Below, in pieces: positions 37,692 to 50,011 of a DNA stretch of 64,000 nt. Every line of letters starts with the position of its first letter. Positions within the stretch are counted from its first letter, which is position 1. Source of the DNA: Bathymodiolus brooksi. Taxonomy: Eukaryota; Mollusca; Bivalvia; Mytilida; Modiolidae. The stretch is taken from NCBI GenBank assembly GCA_963680875.1, contig OY804588.1, positions 64,866,397 to 64,930,396 of the forward strand, given 5' to 3'. The position numbers and the translations under genes are program-made. The notes beneath the pieces were generated by a model that was not told the origin of the DNA, did not search any database, and was given only the letters and a program-made list of their open reading frames with translations.

Positions 37692-39200
37692 GATATACCG
37701 TTCTGATTACGCCTTTGATATCTTCAAACTTTTCTTGTTGGTCATTGTATTTCTTGTCATGTGATTTACAGTTCTGATTACCCCTTTGATATCTTCAAGC
37801 TTTTCTTGTTGGTCATTGTATTGCTTGTCATGTGATTTACCGTTCTGATTACCACTTTGATATCTTCAAACTTTTCTTGTTGGTCATTGTATTGCCTGTC
37901 ATGTGATATACCGTTCTGATTACCCCTTTGATATCTTCAAACTTTTCTTGTTCGTCATTGTATTTCTTGTCAATTGATTTACCGTTCTGATTACCCCTTT
38001 GATATCTTCAAGCTTTTCTTGTTGGTCATTGTATTTCCTGTCATGTGATTTACCGTTCTGATTACCCCTTTGATATCTTCAAACTTTTCTTGTTGGTCAT
38101 TGTAATGCCTGTCATATGAGTTACCGTTCTGATTACCCCTTTGATATCTTCAAATTTTTCTTGTTGGTCATTGTATTGCCTGTCATGTGATTTACCGTTC
38201 TGATTACCCGTTTGATATCTTCAAACTTTACTTGTTGGTCATTGTATTTCCTGTCATGTGATATACCGTTCTGATTACCCCTTTGATATCTTCAAACTTT
38301 TCTTGTTGGTCATTGTATTTCTTGTCATGTGATTTACCGTTCTGATTACCCCTTTGATATCTTCAAACTTTTCTTGTTGGTCATTGTATTTCCTGTCATG
38401 TGATTTACAGTTCTGATTACCCCTTTGATATCTTCAAACTTTTCTTGTTGGTCATTGTATTTCCTGTCATGTGATATACCGTTCTGATTACGCCTTTGAT
38501 ATCTTCAAACTTTTCTTGTTGATCATTGTATTTCTTGTCATGTGATTTACAGTTCTGATTACCCCTTTGATATCTTCAAGCTTTTCTTGTTGGTCATTGT
38601 ATTGCTTGTCATGTGATTTACCGTTCTGATTACCACTTTGATATCTTCAAACTTTTCTTGTTGGTCATTGTATTGCCTGTCATGTGATTTACCGTTCTGA
38701 TTACCCCTTTGATATCTTCAAACTTTTCTTGTTGGTCATTGTATTTCCTGTCATGTGATTTACCGTTCTGATTACCACTTTGATATCTTCAAACTTTTCT
38801 TGTTGGTCATTGTATTGCCTATCATGTGAGTTACTGTTCTGATTATCCCTTTGATATCTTCAAACTTTTCTTGTTGGTCATTGTATTTCCTGTCATGTGA
38901 TTTACCGTTCTGATTACCCCTTTGATATCTTCAAACTTTTCTTGTTGGTCATTGTATTTCCTGTCATGTGATTTACCGTTCTGATTACCCCTTTGATATC
39001 TTCAAACTTTTCTTTTTGGTCATTGTATTGCCTGTCATGTGATTTACCGTTCTGATTACCCCTTTGATATCTTCAAACCTTTCTTGTAGGTCATTGTATT
39101 GCCTGTCATGTGATTTACAGTTCTGATTACCCCTTTGATATCTTCAAACTTTCCTTGTTGGTCATTGCATTGCCTGTCATGTGAGTTACCGTTCTGATTA
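37692..39200 (+). repeat. Partial third unit of domain E (E3)
   Basis: E3 follows E2 at 3836 bp through 38225 and 38817. It then keeps the TTTTTGG, CCTTTCTTGTAGG and CTTTCCTTG monomers that E2 lost, so here it is closer to E1. It diverges at about 39.2 kb, where a CTGTCTTGTGATAT monomer replaces the TTCTTG type. Confidence 0.8.
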
Positions 39201-39659
39201 CCCCTTTGATATCTTCAAACTTTTCTTGTTGGTCATTGTATTTCCTGTCTTGTGATATACCGTTCTGATTACCCCTTTGATATCTTCAAACTTTTCTTGT
39301 TGGTCATTGTATTGCCTGTCATGTGAGTTACCGTTCTGAATAACCCTTTGATATCTTCAAGCTTTTCTTGTTGGTCATTGTATTGCCTGTCATGTGATTT
39401 ACAGTTCTGATTACCCCTTTGATATCTTCAAACCTTTCTTGTAGGTCATTGTATTGCCTGTCATGTGATTTACAGTTCTGATTACCCCTTTGATATCTTC
39501 AAACTTTCCTTGTTGGTCATTGCATTGCTTGTCATGTGATTTACCATTCTGATTACCCCTTTGATATCTTCAAACTTTTCTTGTTGGTCATTGTATTGCA
39601 GGTCATGTGATTTACCGTTCTGATTACCACTTTGATATCTTCAAACTTTTCTTGTTGGT
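39201..39659 (+). repeat. Transition between domains E and F
   Basis: This is continuous satellite with no HOR period of its own. It has the first GAATAACC monomer (about 39348) and the first TTGCAGGTC monomer (39598). Both variants become frequent only after 47 kb, so this stretch looks like a relative of domain G lying to the left of domain F. Confidence 0.65.
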
Positions 39660-42600
39660 CATTGTATTGCCTGTCATGTGATTTACCGTTCTGATTACCC
39701 CTTTGATATCTTCAAACTTTTCTTGTTGGTCATTGTATTGCCTGTCATGTGATTTACAGTTCTGATTACCCCATTGATATCTTCAAACCTTTCTTGTAGG
39801 TCATTGTATTGCCTGTCATGTGATTTACAGTTCTGATTACCCCTTTGTTATCTTCAAACTTTGCTTGTTGGTCATTGCATTGCTTGTCATGTGATTTACC
39901 GTTCTGATTACCCCTTTGATATTTTCAAACTTTTCTTGTTGGTCATTGTATTGCCTGTCATGTGAGTTACCGTTCTGATTAACCCTTTGATATCTTCTAG
40001 CTTTTCTTGTTGGTCATTGTATTGCCTGTCATGTGATTTACAGTTCTGATTACCCCTTTGATATCTTCAAATCTTTCTTGTAGGTCATTGTATTGCCTGT
40101 CATGTGATTTACAGTTCTGATTACCCCTTTGATATCTTCAAACTTTCCTTGTTGGTCATTGCATTGCTTGTCATGTGATTTACCGTTCTGATTACCCCTT
40201 TGATATCTTCAAACTTTTCTTGTTGGTCATTGTATTGCCTGTCATGTGATTTACCGTTCTGATTACCACTTTGATATCTTCAAACTTTTCTTGTTGGTCA
40301 TTGTATTGCCTGTCATGTGATTTACCGTTCTGATTACCCCTTTGATATCTTCAAACTTTTCTTGTTGGTCATTGTATTGCCTGTCATGTGATTTACCGTT
40401 CTGATTACCCCTTTGATATCTTCAAACTTTTCTTGTTGGTCATTGTATTTCCTCTCATGTGATTTACCGTTCTGATTACCCCTTTAATATCTTCAAACTT
40501 TTCTTGTTGGTCCTTGTATTGCCTGTCATGTGAGTTACCGTTCTGATTACCCCTTTGATATCTTCAAACTTTTCTTGTTGGTCATTGTATTTCCTGTCAT
40601 GTGATATACCGTTCTGATTAGCCCTTTGATATCTTCAAACTTTTCTTGTTGGTCATTGCATTTCCTGTCATGTGATTTACCGTTCTGATTACCCCATTGA
40701 TTCCTTCAAGCTTTTCTTGTTGGTCATTGTATAGCCTGTCATGTGATTTACCGTTCTGATTACCCCTTTGATATCTTCAAACTTTTCTTGTTGGTCATTG
40801 TATTGCCTGTCATGTGAGTTACCGTTCTGATTAACGCTTTGATATCTTCAACTTTTCTTGTTGGTCATTGTATTGCCTGTCATGTGATTTACCGTTCTGA
40901 TTACCCCTTTGATATCTTCAAACCTTTCTTGTAGGTTATTGTATAGCCTGTCATGTGATTTACCGTTCTGATTACCCCTTTGATATCTTCCAACTTTCCT
41001 TGTTGGTCATTGCATTGCCTGTCATGAGATTTACCGTTCTGATTACCCCTTTGATATCTTCAAACTTTTCTTGTTGGTCATTGTATTGCCTGTCATGTGA
41101 TATACCGTTCTGATTACCCCTTTGATATCTTCAAACTTTTCTTGTTGGTCATTCTATTTCTTGTCAATTGATTTACCGTTCTGATTACCCCTTTGATATC
41201 TTCAAACTTTTCTTGTTGGTCATTGTATTGCCTGTCATGTGATTTACCGTTCTGATTACCACTTTGATATCTTCAAACTTTTCTTGTTCGTCATTGTAAT
41301 GCCTGTCATATGAGTTACCGTTCTGATTACCCCTTTGATATCTTCAAATTTTTCTTGTTGGTCATTGTATTGCCTGTCATATGATTTACCGTTCTGATTA
41401 CCACTTTGATATCTTCAAACTTTTCTTGTTGGTCATTGTATTTACTTTCATATGATATACCGTTCTGATTACCCCTTTGATATCTTCAAACTTTTCTTGT
41501 TGGTCATTGTATTTCTTGTCATGTGATTTACCGTTCTGATTACCCCTTTGATATCTTCAAACTTTTCTTGTTGGTCATTGTATTGCCTATCATGTGAGTT
41601 ACTGTTCTGATTATCCCTTTGATATCTTCAAACTTTTCTTGTTGGTCATTGTATTTCCTGTCATGTGATTTACCGTTCTGATTACCCCTTTGATATCTTC
41701 AAACTTTTCTTGTTGGTCATTGTATTTCCTGTCATGTGATTTAACGTTCTGATTACCCCTTTGATATCTTCAAACTTTTCTTTTTGGTCATTGTATTGCC
41801 TGTCATGTGATTTACCGTTCTGATTACCCCTTTGATATCTTCAAACCTTTCTTGTAGGTCATTGTATTGCCTGTCATGTGATTTACAGTTCTGATTACCC
41901 CTTTGATATCTTCAAACTTTCCTTGTTGGTCATTGCATTGCCTGTCATGTGAGTTACCGTTCTGATTACCCCTTTGATATCTTCAAACTTTTCTTGTTGG
42001 TCATTGTATTTCCTGTCTTGTGATATACCGTTCTGATTACCCCTTTGATATCTTCAAACTTTTCTTGTTGGTCATTGTATTGCCTGTCATGTGAGTTACC
42101 GTTCTGAATAACCCTTTGATATCTTCAAGCTTTTCTTGTTGGTCATTGTATTGCCTGTCATGTGATTTACAGTTCTGATTACCCCTTTGATATCTTCAAA
42201 CCTTTCTTGTAGGTCATTGTATTGCCTGTCATGTGATTTACAGTTCTGATTACCCCTTTGATATCTTCAAACTTTCCTTGTTGGTCATTGCATTGCTTGT
42301 CATCTGATTTACCATTCTGATTACCCCTTTGATATCATCAAACTTTTCTTGTTGGTCATTGTATTGCCTGTCATGTGATTTACCGTTCTGATTACCCCTT
42401 TGATATCTTCAAACTTTTCTTGTTGGTCATTGTATTTCCTCTCATGTGATTTACCGTTCTGATTACCCCTTTAATATCTTCAAACTTTTCTTGTTGGTCC
42501 TTGTATTGCCTGTCATGTGAGTTACCGTTCTGATTACCCCTTTGATATCTTCAAACTTTTCTTGTTGGTCATTGTATTTCCTGTCATGTGATATACCGTT

Positions 42601-42994
42601 CTGATTACCCCTTTGATATCTTCAAACTTTTCTTGTTGGTCATTGCATTTCCTGTCATGTGATTTACCGTTCTGATTACCCCATTGATGCCTTCAAGCTT
42701 TTCTTGTTGGTCATTGTATAGCCTGTCATGTGATTTACCGTTCTGATTACCCCTTTGATATCTTCAAACTTTTCTTGTTGGTCATTGTATTGCCTGTCAT
42801 GTGAGTTACCGTTCTGATTAACGCTTTGATATCTTCAACTTTTCTTGTTGGTCATTGTATTGCCTGTCATGTGATTTACCGTTCTGATTACCCCTTTGAT
42901 ATCTTCAAACCTTTCTTGTAGGTTATTGTATAGCCTGTCATGTGATTTACCGTTCTGATTACCCCTTTGATATCTTCCAACTTTCCTTGTTGGT
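39660..42994 (+). repeat. Domain F HOR unit F1 (3335 bp, 47 monomers minus 2)
   Basis: Rare variants recur 3335 bp later: CCATTGATATC 39771 and 43106, GGTCCTTG at 40511 and 43846, and the second one at 42498 and 45833. The two missing bases are two TCTTCAACTTTTC monomers (near 40850 and 42837), where other monomers have TTCAAAC. It also contains GCCTATCATG with TTATCCC, a domain E signature, so the unit is a mosaic of E and G type monomers. Confidence 0.9.
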
Positions 42995-45900
42995 CATTGC
43001 ATTGCCTGTCATGTGATTTACCGTTCTGATTACCCCTTTGATATCTTCAAACTTTTCTTGTTGGTCATTGTATTGCCTGTCATGTGATTTACAGTTCTGA
43101 TTACCCCATTGATATCTTCAAACCTTTCTTGTAGGTCATTGTATTGCCTGTCATGTGATTTACAGTTCTGATTACCCCTTTGTTATCTTCAAACTTTGCT
43201 TGTTGGTCATTGCATTGCTTGTCATGTGATTTACCGTTCTGATTACCCCTTTGATATTTTCAAACTTTTCTTGTTGGTCATTGTATTGCCTGTCATGTGA
43301 GTTACCGTTCTGATTAACCCTTTGATATCTTCTAGCTTTTCTTGTTGGTCATTGTATTGCCTGTCATGTGATTTACAGTTCTGATTACCCCTTTGATATC
43401 TTCAAATCTTTCTTGTAGGTCATTGTATTGCCTGTCATGTGATTTACAGTTCTGATTACCCCTTTGATATCTTCAAACTTTCCTTGTTGGTCATTGCATT
43501 GCTTGTCATGTGATTTACCGTTCTGATTACCCCTTTGATATCTTCAAACTTTTCTTGTTGGTCATTGTATTTCCTGTCATGTGATTTACCGTTCTGATTA
43601 CCACTTTGATATCTTCAAACTTTTCTTGTTGGTCATTGTATTGCCTGTCATGTGATTTACCGTTCTGATTACCCCTTTGATATCTTCAAACTTTTCTTGT
43701 TGGTCATTGTATTGCCTGTCATGTGATTTACCGTTCTGATTACCCCTTTGATATCTTCAAACTTTTCTTGTTGGTCATTGTATTTCCTCTCATGTGATTT
43801 ACCGTTCTGATTACCCCTTTAATATCTTCAAACTTTTCTTGTTGGTCCTTGTATTGCCTGTCATGTGAGTTACCGTTCTGATTACCCCTTTGATATCTTC
43901 AAACTTTTCTTGTTGGTCATTGTATTTCCTGTCATGTGATATACCGTTCTGATTAGCCCTTTGATATCTTCAAACTTTTCTTGTTGGTCATTGCATTTCC
44001 TGTCATGTGATTTACCGTTCTGATTACCCCATTGATTCCTTCAAGCTTTTCTTGTTGGTCATTGTATAGCCTGTCATGTGATTTACCGTTCTGATTACCC
44101 CTTTGATATCTTCAAACTTTTCTTGTTGGTCATTGTATTGCCTGTCATGTGAGTTACCGTTCTGATTAACGCTTTGATATCTTCAACTTTTCTTGTTGGT
44201 CATTGTATTGCCTGTCATGTGATTTACCGTTCTGATTACCCCTTTGATATCTTCAAACCTTTCTTGTAGGTTATTGTATAGCCTGTCATGTGATTTACCG
44301 TTCTGATTACCCCTTTGATATCTTCCAACTTTCCTTGTTGGTCATTGCATTGCCTGTCATGAGATTTACCGTTCTGATTACCCCTTTGATATCTTCAAAC
44401 TTTTCTTGTTGGTCATTGTATTGCCTGTCATGTGATATACCGTTCTGATTACCCCTTTGATATCTTCAAACTTTTCTTGTTGGTCATTCTATTTCTTGTC
44501 AATTGATTTACCGTTCTGATTACCCCTTTGATATCTTCAAACTTTTCTTGTTGGTCATTGTATTGCCTGTCATGTGATTTACCGTTCTGATTACCACTTT
44601 GATATCTTCAAACTTTTCTTGTTCGTCATTGTAATGCCTGTCATATGAGTTACCGTTCTGATTACCCCTTTGATATCTTCAAATTTTTCTTGTTGGTCAT
44701 TGTATTGCCTGTCATATGATTTACCGTTCTGATTACCACTTTGATATCTTCAAACTTTTCTTGTTGGTCATTGTATTTACTTTCATATGATATACCGTTC
44801 TGATTACCCCTTTGATATCTTCAAACTTTTCTTGTTGGTCATTGTATTTCTTGTCATGTGATTTACCGTTCTGATTACCCCTTTGATATCTTCAAACTTT
44901 TCTTGTTGGTCATTGTATTGCCTATCATGTGAGTTACTGTTCTGATTATCCCTTTGATATCTTCAAACTTTTCTTGTTGGTCATTGTATTTCCTGTCATG
45001 TGATTTACCGTTCTGATTACCCCTTTGATATCTTCAAACTTTTCTTGTTGGTCATTGTATTTCCTGTCATGTGATTTAACGTTCTGATTACCCCTTTGAT
45101 ATCTTCAAACTTTTCTTTTTGGTCATTGTATTGCCTGTCATGTGATTTACCGTTCTGATTACCCCTTTGATATCTTCAAACCTTTCTTGTAGGTCATTGT
45201 ATTGCCTGTCATGTGATTTACAGTTCTGATTACCCCTTTGATATCTTCAAACTTTCCTTGTTGGTCATTGCATTGCCTGTCATGTGAGTTACCGTTCTGA
45301 TTACCCCTTTGATATCTTCAAACTTTTCTTGTTGGTCATTGTATTTCCTGTCTTGTGATATACCGTTCTGATTACCCCTTTGATATCTTCAAACTTTTCT
45401 TGTTGGTCATTGTATTGCCTGTCATGTGAGTTACCGTTCTGAATAACCCTTTGATATCTTCAAGCTTTTCTTGTTGGTCATTGTATTGCCTGTCATGTGA
45501 TTTACAGTTCTGATTACCCCTTTGATATCTTCAAACCTTTCTTGTAGGTCATTGTATTGCCTGTCATGTGATTTACAGTTCTGATTACCCCTTTGATATC
45601 TTCAAACTTTCCTTGTTGGTCATTGCATTGCTTGTCATCTGATTTACCATTCTGATTACCCCTTTGATATCATCAAACTTTTCTTGTTGGTCATTGTATT
45701 GCCTGTCATGTGATTTACCGTTCTGATTACCCCTTTGATATCTTCAAACTTTTCTTGTTGGTCATTGTATTTCCTCTCATGTGATTTACCGTTCTGATTA
45801 CCCCTTTAATATCTTCAAACTTTTCTTGTTGGTCCTTGTATTGCCTGTCATGTGAGTTACCGTTCTGATTACCCCTTTGATATCTTCAAACTTTTCTTGT

Positions 45901-46329
45901 TGGTCATTGTATTTCCTGTCATGTGATATACCGTTCTGATTACCCCTTTGATATCTTCAAACTTTTCTTGTTGGTCATTGCATTTCCTGTCATGTGATTT
46001 ACCGTTCTGATTACCCCATTGATGCCTTCAAGCTTTTCTTGTTGGTCATTGTATAGCCTGTCATGTGATTTACCGTTCTGATTACCCCTTTGATATCTTC
46101 AAACTTTTCTTGTTGGTCATTGTATTGCCTGTCATGTGAGTTACCGTTCTGATTAACGCTTTGATATCTTCAACTTTTCTTGTTGGTCATTGTATTGCCT
46201 GTCATGTGATTTACCGTTCTGATTACCCCTTTGATATCTTCAAACCTTTCTTGTAGGTTATTGTATAGCCTGTCATGTGATTTACCGTTCTGATTACCCC
46301 TTTGATATCTTCCAACTTTCCTTGTTGGT
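42995..46329 (+). repeat. Domain F HOR unit F2 (3335 bp)
   Basis: This copy of F1 has the same order of about 47 monomers, including CATTCTATTTC, TTTACTTTCATATG and GTTCGTCATTGTAATG. It is not base-identical: the monomer near 43570 is TTTCC where F1 (near 40235) has TTGCC. That argues against a simple assembly duplication. The match ends near 46.33 kb. Confidence 0.9.
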
Positions 46330-46604
46330 CATTGCATTGCCTGTCATGAGATTTACCGTTCTGATTACCCCTTTGATATCTTCAAACTTTTCTTGTTGGT
46401 CATTGTATTGCCTGTCATGTGATATACCGTTCTGATTACCCCTTTGATATCTTCAAACTTTTCTTGTTGGTCATTGTATTTCTTGTCAATTGATTTACGT
46501 TCTGATTACCCCTTTGATATCTTCAAACTTTTCTTGTTGGTCATTGTATTGCCTGTCATGTGATTTACCGTTCTGATTACCACTTTGATATCTTCAAACT
46601 TTTC

Positions 46605-47314
46605 TTGTTGGTCATTGTAATGCCTGTCATATGAGTTACCGTTCTGATTACCCCTTTGATATCTTCAAATTTTTCTTGTTGGTCATTGTATTGCCTGTCA
46701 TATGATTTACCGTTCTGATTACCACTTTGATATCTTCAAACTTTTCTTGTTGGTCATTGTATTTACTTTCATATGATATACCGTTCTGATTACCCCTTTG
46801 ATATCTTCAAACTTTTCTTGTTGGTCATTGTATTTCTTGTCATGTGATCTACCGTTCTGATTACCCCTTTGATATCTTCAAACTTTTCTTGTTGGTCATT
46901 GTATTGCCTATCATGTGAGTTACTGTTCTGATTATCCCTTTGATATCTTCAAACTTTTCTTGTTGGTCATTGTAATGCCTGTCATATGAGTTACCGTTCT
47001 GATTACCCCTTTGATATCTTCAAATTTTTCTTGTTGGTCATTGTATTGCCTGTCATATGATTTACCGTTCTGATTACCACTTTGATATCTTCAAACTTTT
47101 CTTGTTGGTCATTGTATTTACTTTCATATGATATACCGTTCTGATTACCCCTTTGATATCTTCAAACTTTTCTTGTTGGTCATTGTATTTCTTGTCATGT
47201 GATCTACCGTTCTGATTACCCCTTTGATATCTTCAAACTTTTCTTGTTGGTCATTGTATTGCCTATCATGTGAGTTACTGTTCTGATTATCCCTTTGATA
47301 TCTTCAAACTTTTC
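46605..47314 (+). repeat. 355-bp tandem duplication (5 monomers)
   Basis: A five-monomer set occurs twice in a row: TGTAATGCC with CATATGAG, AAATTTTTC, TTTACTTTCATATG, CATGTGATCT, and GCCTATCATG with TTATCCC. TGTAATG is at 46616 and 46971, and the otherwise unseen CATGTGATCT is at 46841 and 47196. Sharing a private variant shows the duplication is recent. Confidence 0.92.
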
Positions 47315-50011
47315 TTGTTGGTCATTGTATTTCCTGTCATGTGATTTACCGTTCTGATTACCCCTTTGATATCTTCAAACTTTTCTTGTTGGTCATTGTA
47401 TTTCCTGTCATGTGATTTACCGTTCTGATTACCCCTTTGATATCTTCAAACTTTTCTTTTTGGTCATTGTATTGCCTGTCATGTGATTTACCGTTCTGAT
47501 TACCCCTTTGATATCTTCAAACCTTTCTTGTAGGTAATTGTATTGCCTGTCATGTGATTTACAGTTCTGATTACCCCTTTGATATCTTCAAACTTTCCTT
47601 GTTGGTCATTGCATTGCCTGTCATGTGAGTTACCGTTCTGATTACCCCTTTGATATCTTCAAACTTTTCTTTTTGGTCATTGTATTGCCTGTCATGTGAT
47701 TTACAGTTCTGATTACCCCTTTGATATCTTCAAACCTTTCTTGTAGGTCATTGTATTGCCTGTCATGTGATTTACAGTTCTGATTACCCCTTTGATATCT
47801 TCAAACTTTCCTTGTTGGTCATTGCATTGCTTGTCATGTGATTTACCATTCTGATTACCCCTTTGATATCTTCAAACTTTTCTTGTTGGTCATTGTATTG
47901 CAGGTCATGTGATTTACCGTTCTGATTACCACTTTGATATCTTCAAACTTTTCTTGTTGGTCATTGTATTGCCTGTCATGTGATTTACAGTTCTGATTAC
48001 CCCTTTGTTATCTTCAAACTTTCCTTGTTGGTCATTGCATTGCTTGTCATGTGATTTACCGTTTTGATTACCCCTTTGATATTTTCAAACTTTTCTTGTT
48101 GGTCATTGTATTGCCTGTCATGTGAGTTACCGTTCTGATTAACCCTTTGATATCTTCTAGCTTTTCTTGTTGGTCATTGTATTGCCTGTCATGTGATTTA
48201 CCGTTCTGATTACCCCTTTGATATCTTCAAACTTTTCTTGTTGGTCATTGTATTGCCTGTCATGTGATTTACCGTTCTGATTACCCCTTTGATATCTTCA
48301 AACTTTTCTTGTTGGTCATTGTATTGCCTGTCATGTGATTTACCGTTCTGATTACCCCTTTGATATCTTCAAACTTTTCTTGTTGGTCATTGTATTTCCT
48401 CTCATGTGATTTACCGTTCTGATTACCCCTTTAATATCTTCAAACTTTTCTTATTGGTCCTTGTATTGCCTGTCATGTGAGTTACCGTTCTGATTACCCC
48501 TTTGATATCTTCAAATTTTTCTTGTTGGTCATTGTATTTCCTGTCATGTGATATACCGTTCTGATTACCCCTTTGATATCTTCAAACTTTTCTTGTTGGT
48601 CATTGCATTTCCTGTCATGTGATTTACCGTTCTGATTACCCCATTGATACCTTCAAGCTTTTCTTGTTGGTCATTGTATAGCCTGTCATGTGATTTACCG
48701 TTCTGATTACCCCTTTGATATCTTCAAACTTTTCTTGTTGGTCATTGTATTGCCTGTCATGTGAGTTACCGTTCTGATTAACGCTTTGATATCTTCAACT
48801 TTTCTTGTTGGTCATTGTATTGCCTGTCATGTGATTTACCGTTCTGATTACCCCTTTGATATCTTCAAACCTTTCTTGTAGGTTATTGTATAGCCTGTCA
48901 TGTGATTTACCGTTCTGATTACCCCTTTGATATCTTCCAACTTTCCTTGTTGGTCATTGCATTGCCTGTCATGAGATTTACCGTTCTGATTACCCCTTTG
49001 ATATCTTCAAACTTTTCTTGTTGGTCATTGTATTGCCTGTCATGTGAGTTACCGTTCTGATTACCCCTTTGATATCTTCAAACTTTTCTTGTTGGTCATT
49101 GTATTTCCTGTCTTGTGATATACCGTTCTGATTACCCCTTTGATATCTTCAAACTTTTCTTGTTGGTCATTGTATTGCCTGTCATGTGAGTTACCGTTCT
49201 GAATAACCCTTTGATATCTTCAAGCTTTTCTTGTTGGTCATTGTATTGCCTGTCATGTGATTTACAGTTCTGATTACCCCTTTGATATCTTCAAACCTTT
49301 CTTGTAGGTCATTGTATTGCCTGTCATGTGATTTACAGTTCTGATTACCCCTTTGATATCTTCAAACTTTCCTTGTTGGTCATTGCATTGCTTGTCATGT
49401 GATTTACCATTCTGATTACCCCTTTGATATCTTCAAACTTTTCTTGTTGGTCATTGTATTGCAGGTCATGTGATTTACCGTTCTGATTACCACTTTGATA
49501 TCTTCAAACTTTTCTTGTTGGTCATTGTATTGCCTGTCATGTGATTTACCGTTCTGATTACCCCTTTGATATCTTCAAACTTTTCTTGTTGGTCATTGTA
49601 TTGCCTGTCATGTGATTTACAGTTCTGATTACCCCATTGATATCTTCAAACCTTTCTTGTAGGTCATTGTATTGCCTGTCATGTGATTTACAGTTCTGAT
49701 TACCCCTTTGTTATCTTCAAACTTTCCTTGTTGGTCATTGCATTGCTTGTCATGTGATTTACCGTTTTGATTACCCCTTTGATATTTTCAAACTTTTCTT
49801 GTTGGTCATTGTATTGCCTGTCATGTGAGTTACCGATCTGATTAACCCTTTGATATCTTCTAGCTTTTCTTGTTGGTCATTGTATTGCCTGTCATGTGAT
49901 TTACAGTTCTGATTACCCCTTTGATATCTTCAAATCTTTCTTGTAGGTCATTGTATTGCCTGTCATGTGATTTACAGTTCTGATTACCCCTTTGATATCT
50001 TCAAACTTTCC
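47315..50011 (+). repeat. Domain G, first part
   Basis: Continuous satellite with the domain G set: TTGCAGGTC (47900, 49461), TTATTGGTCCTTG (48451), CCATTGATACC (48646), TTCAACTTTTC, CATGAGATTT, GAATAACC, GATATTTTC and TCTTCTAGC. Compared with 60.4-61.6 kb, the stretch from GATACC to GCAGGTC is 815 bp instead of 1171 bp. It lacks five monomers, notably those with CATATG and GTCAATTG. Confidence 0.8.

Noticed and set aside
39660..46329. Assembly error producing a false 3335-bp duplicate
   Set aside because: The copies differ at single sites, for example TTGCC near 40235 and TTTCC near 43570. A collapsed or duplicated contig piece should be identical. Read depth was not available, so this is not fully excluded.
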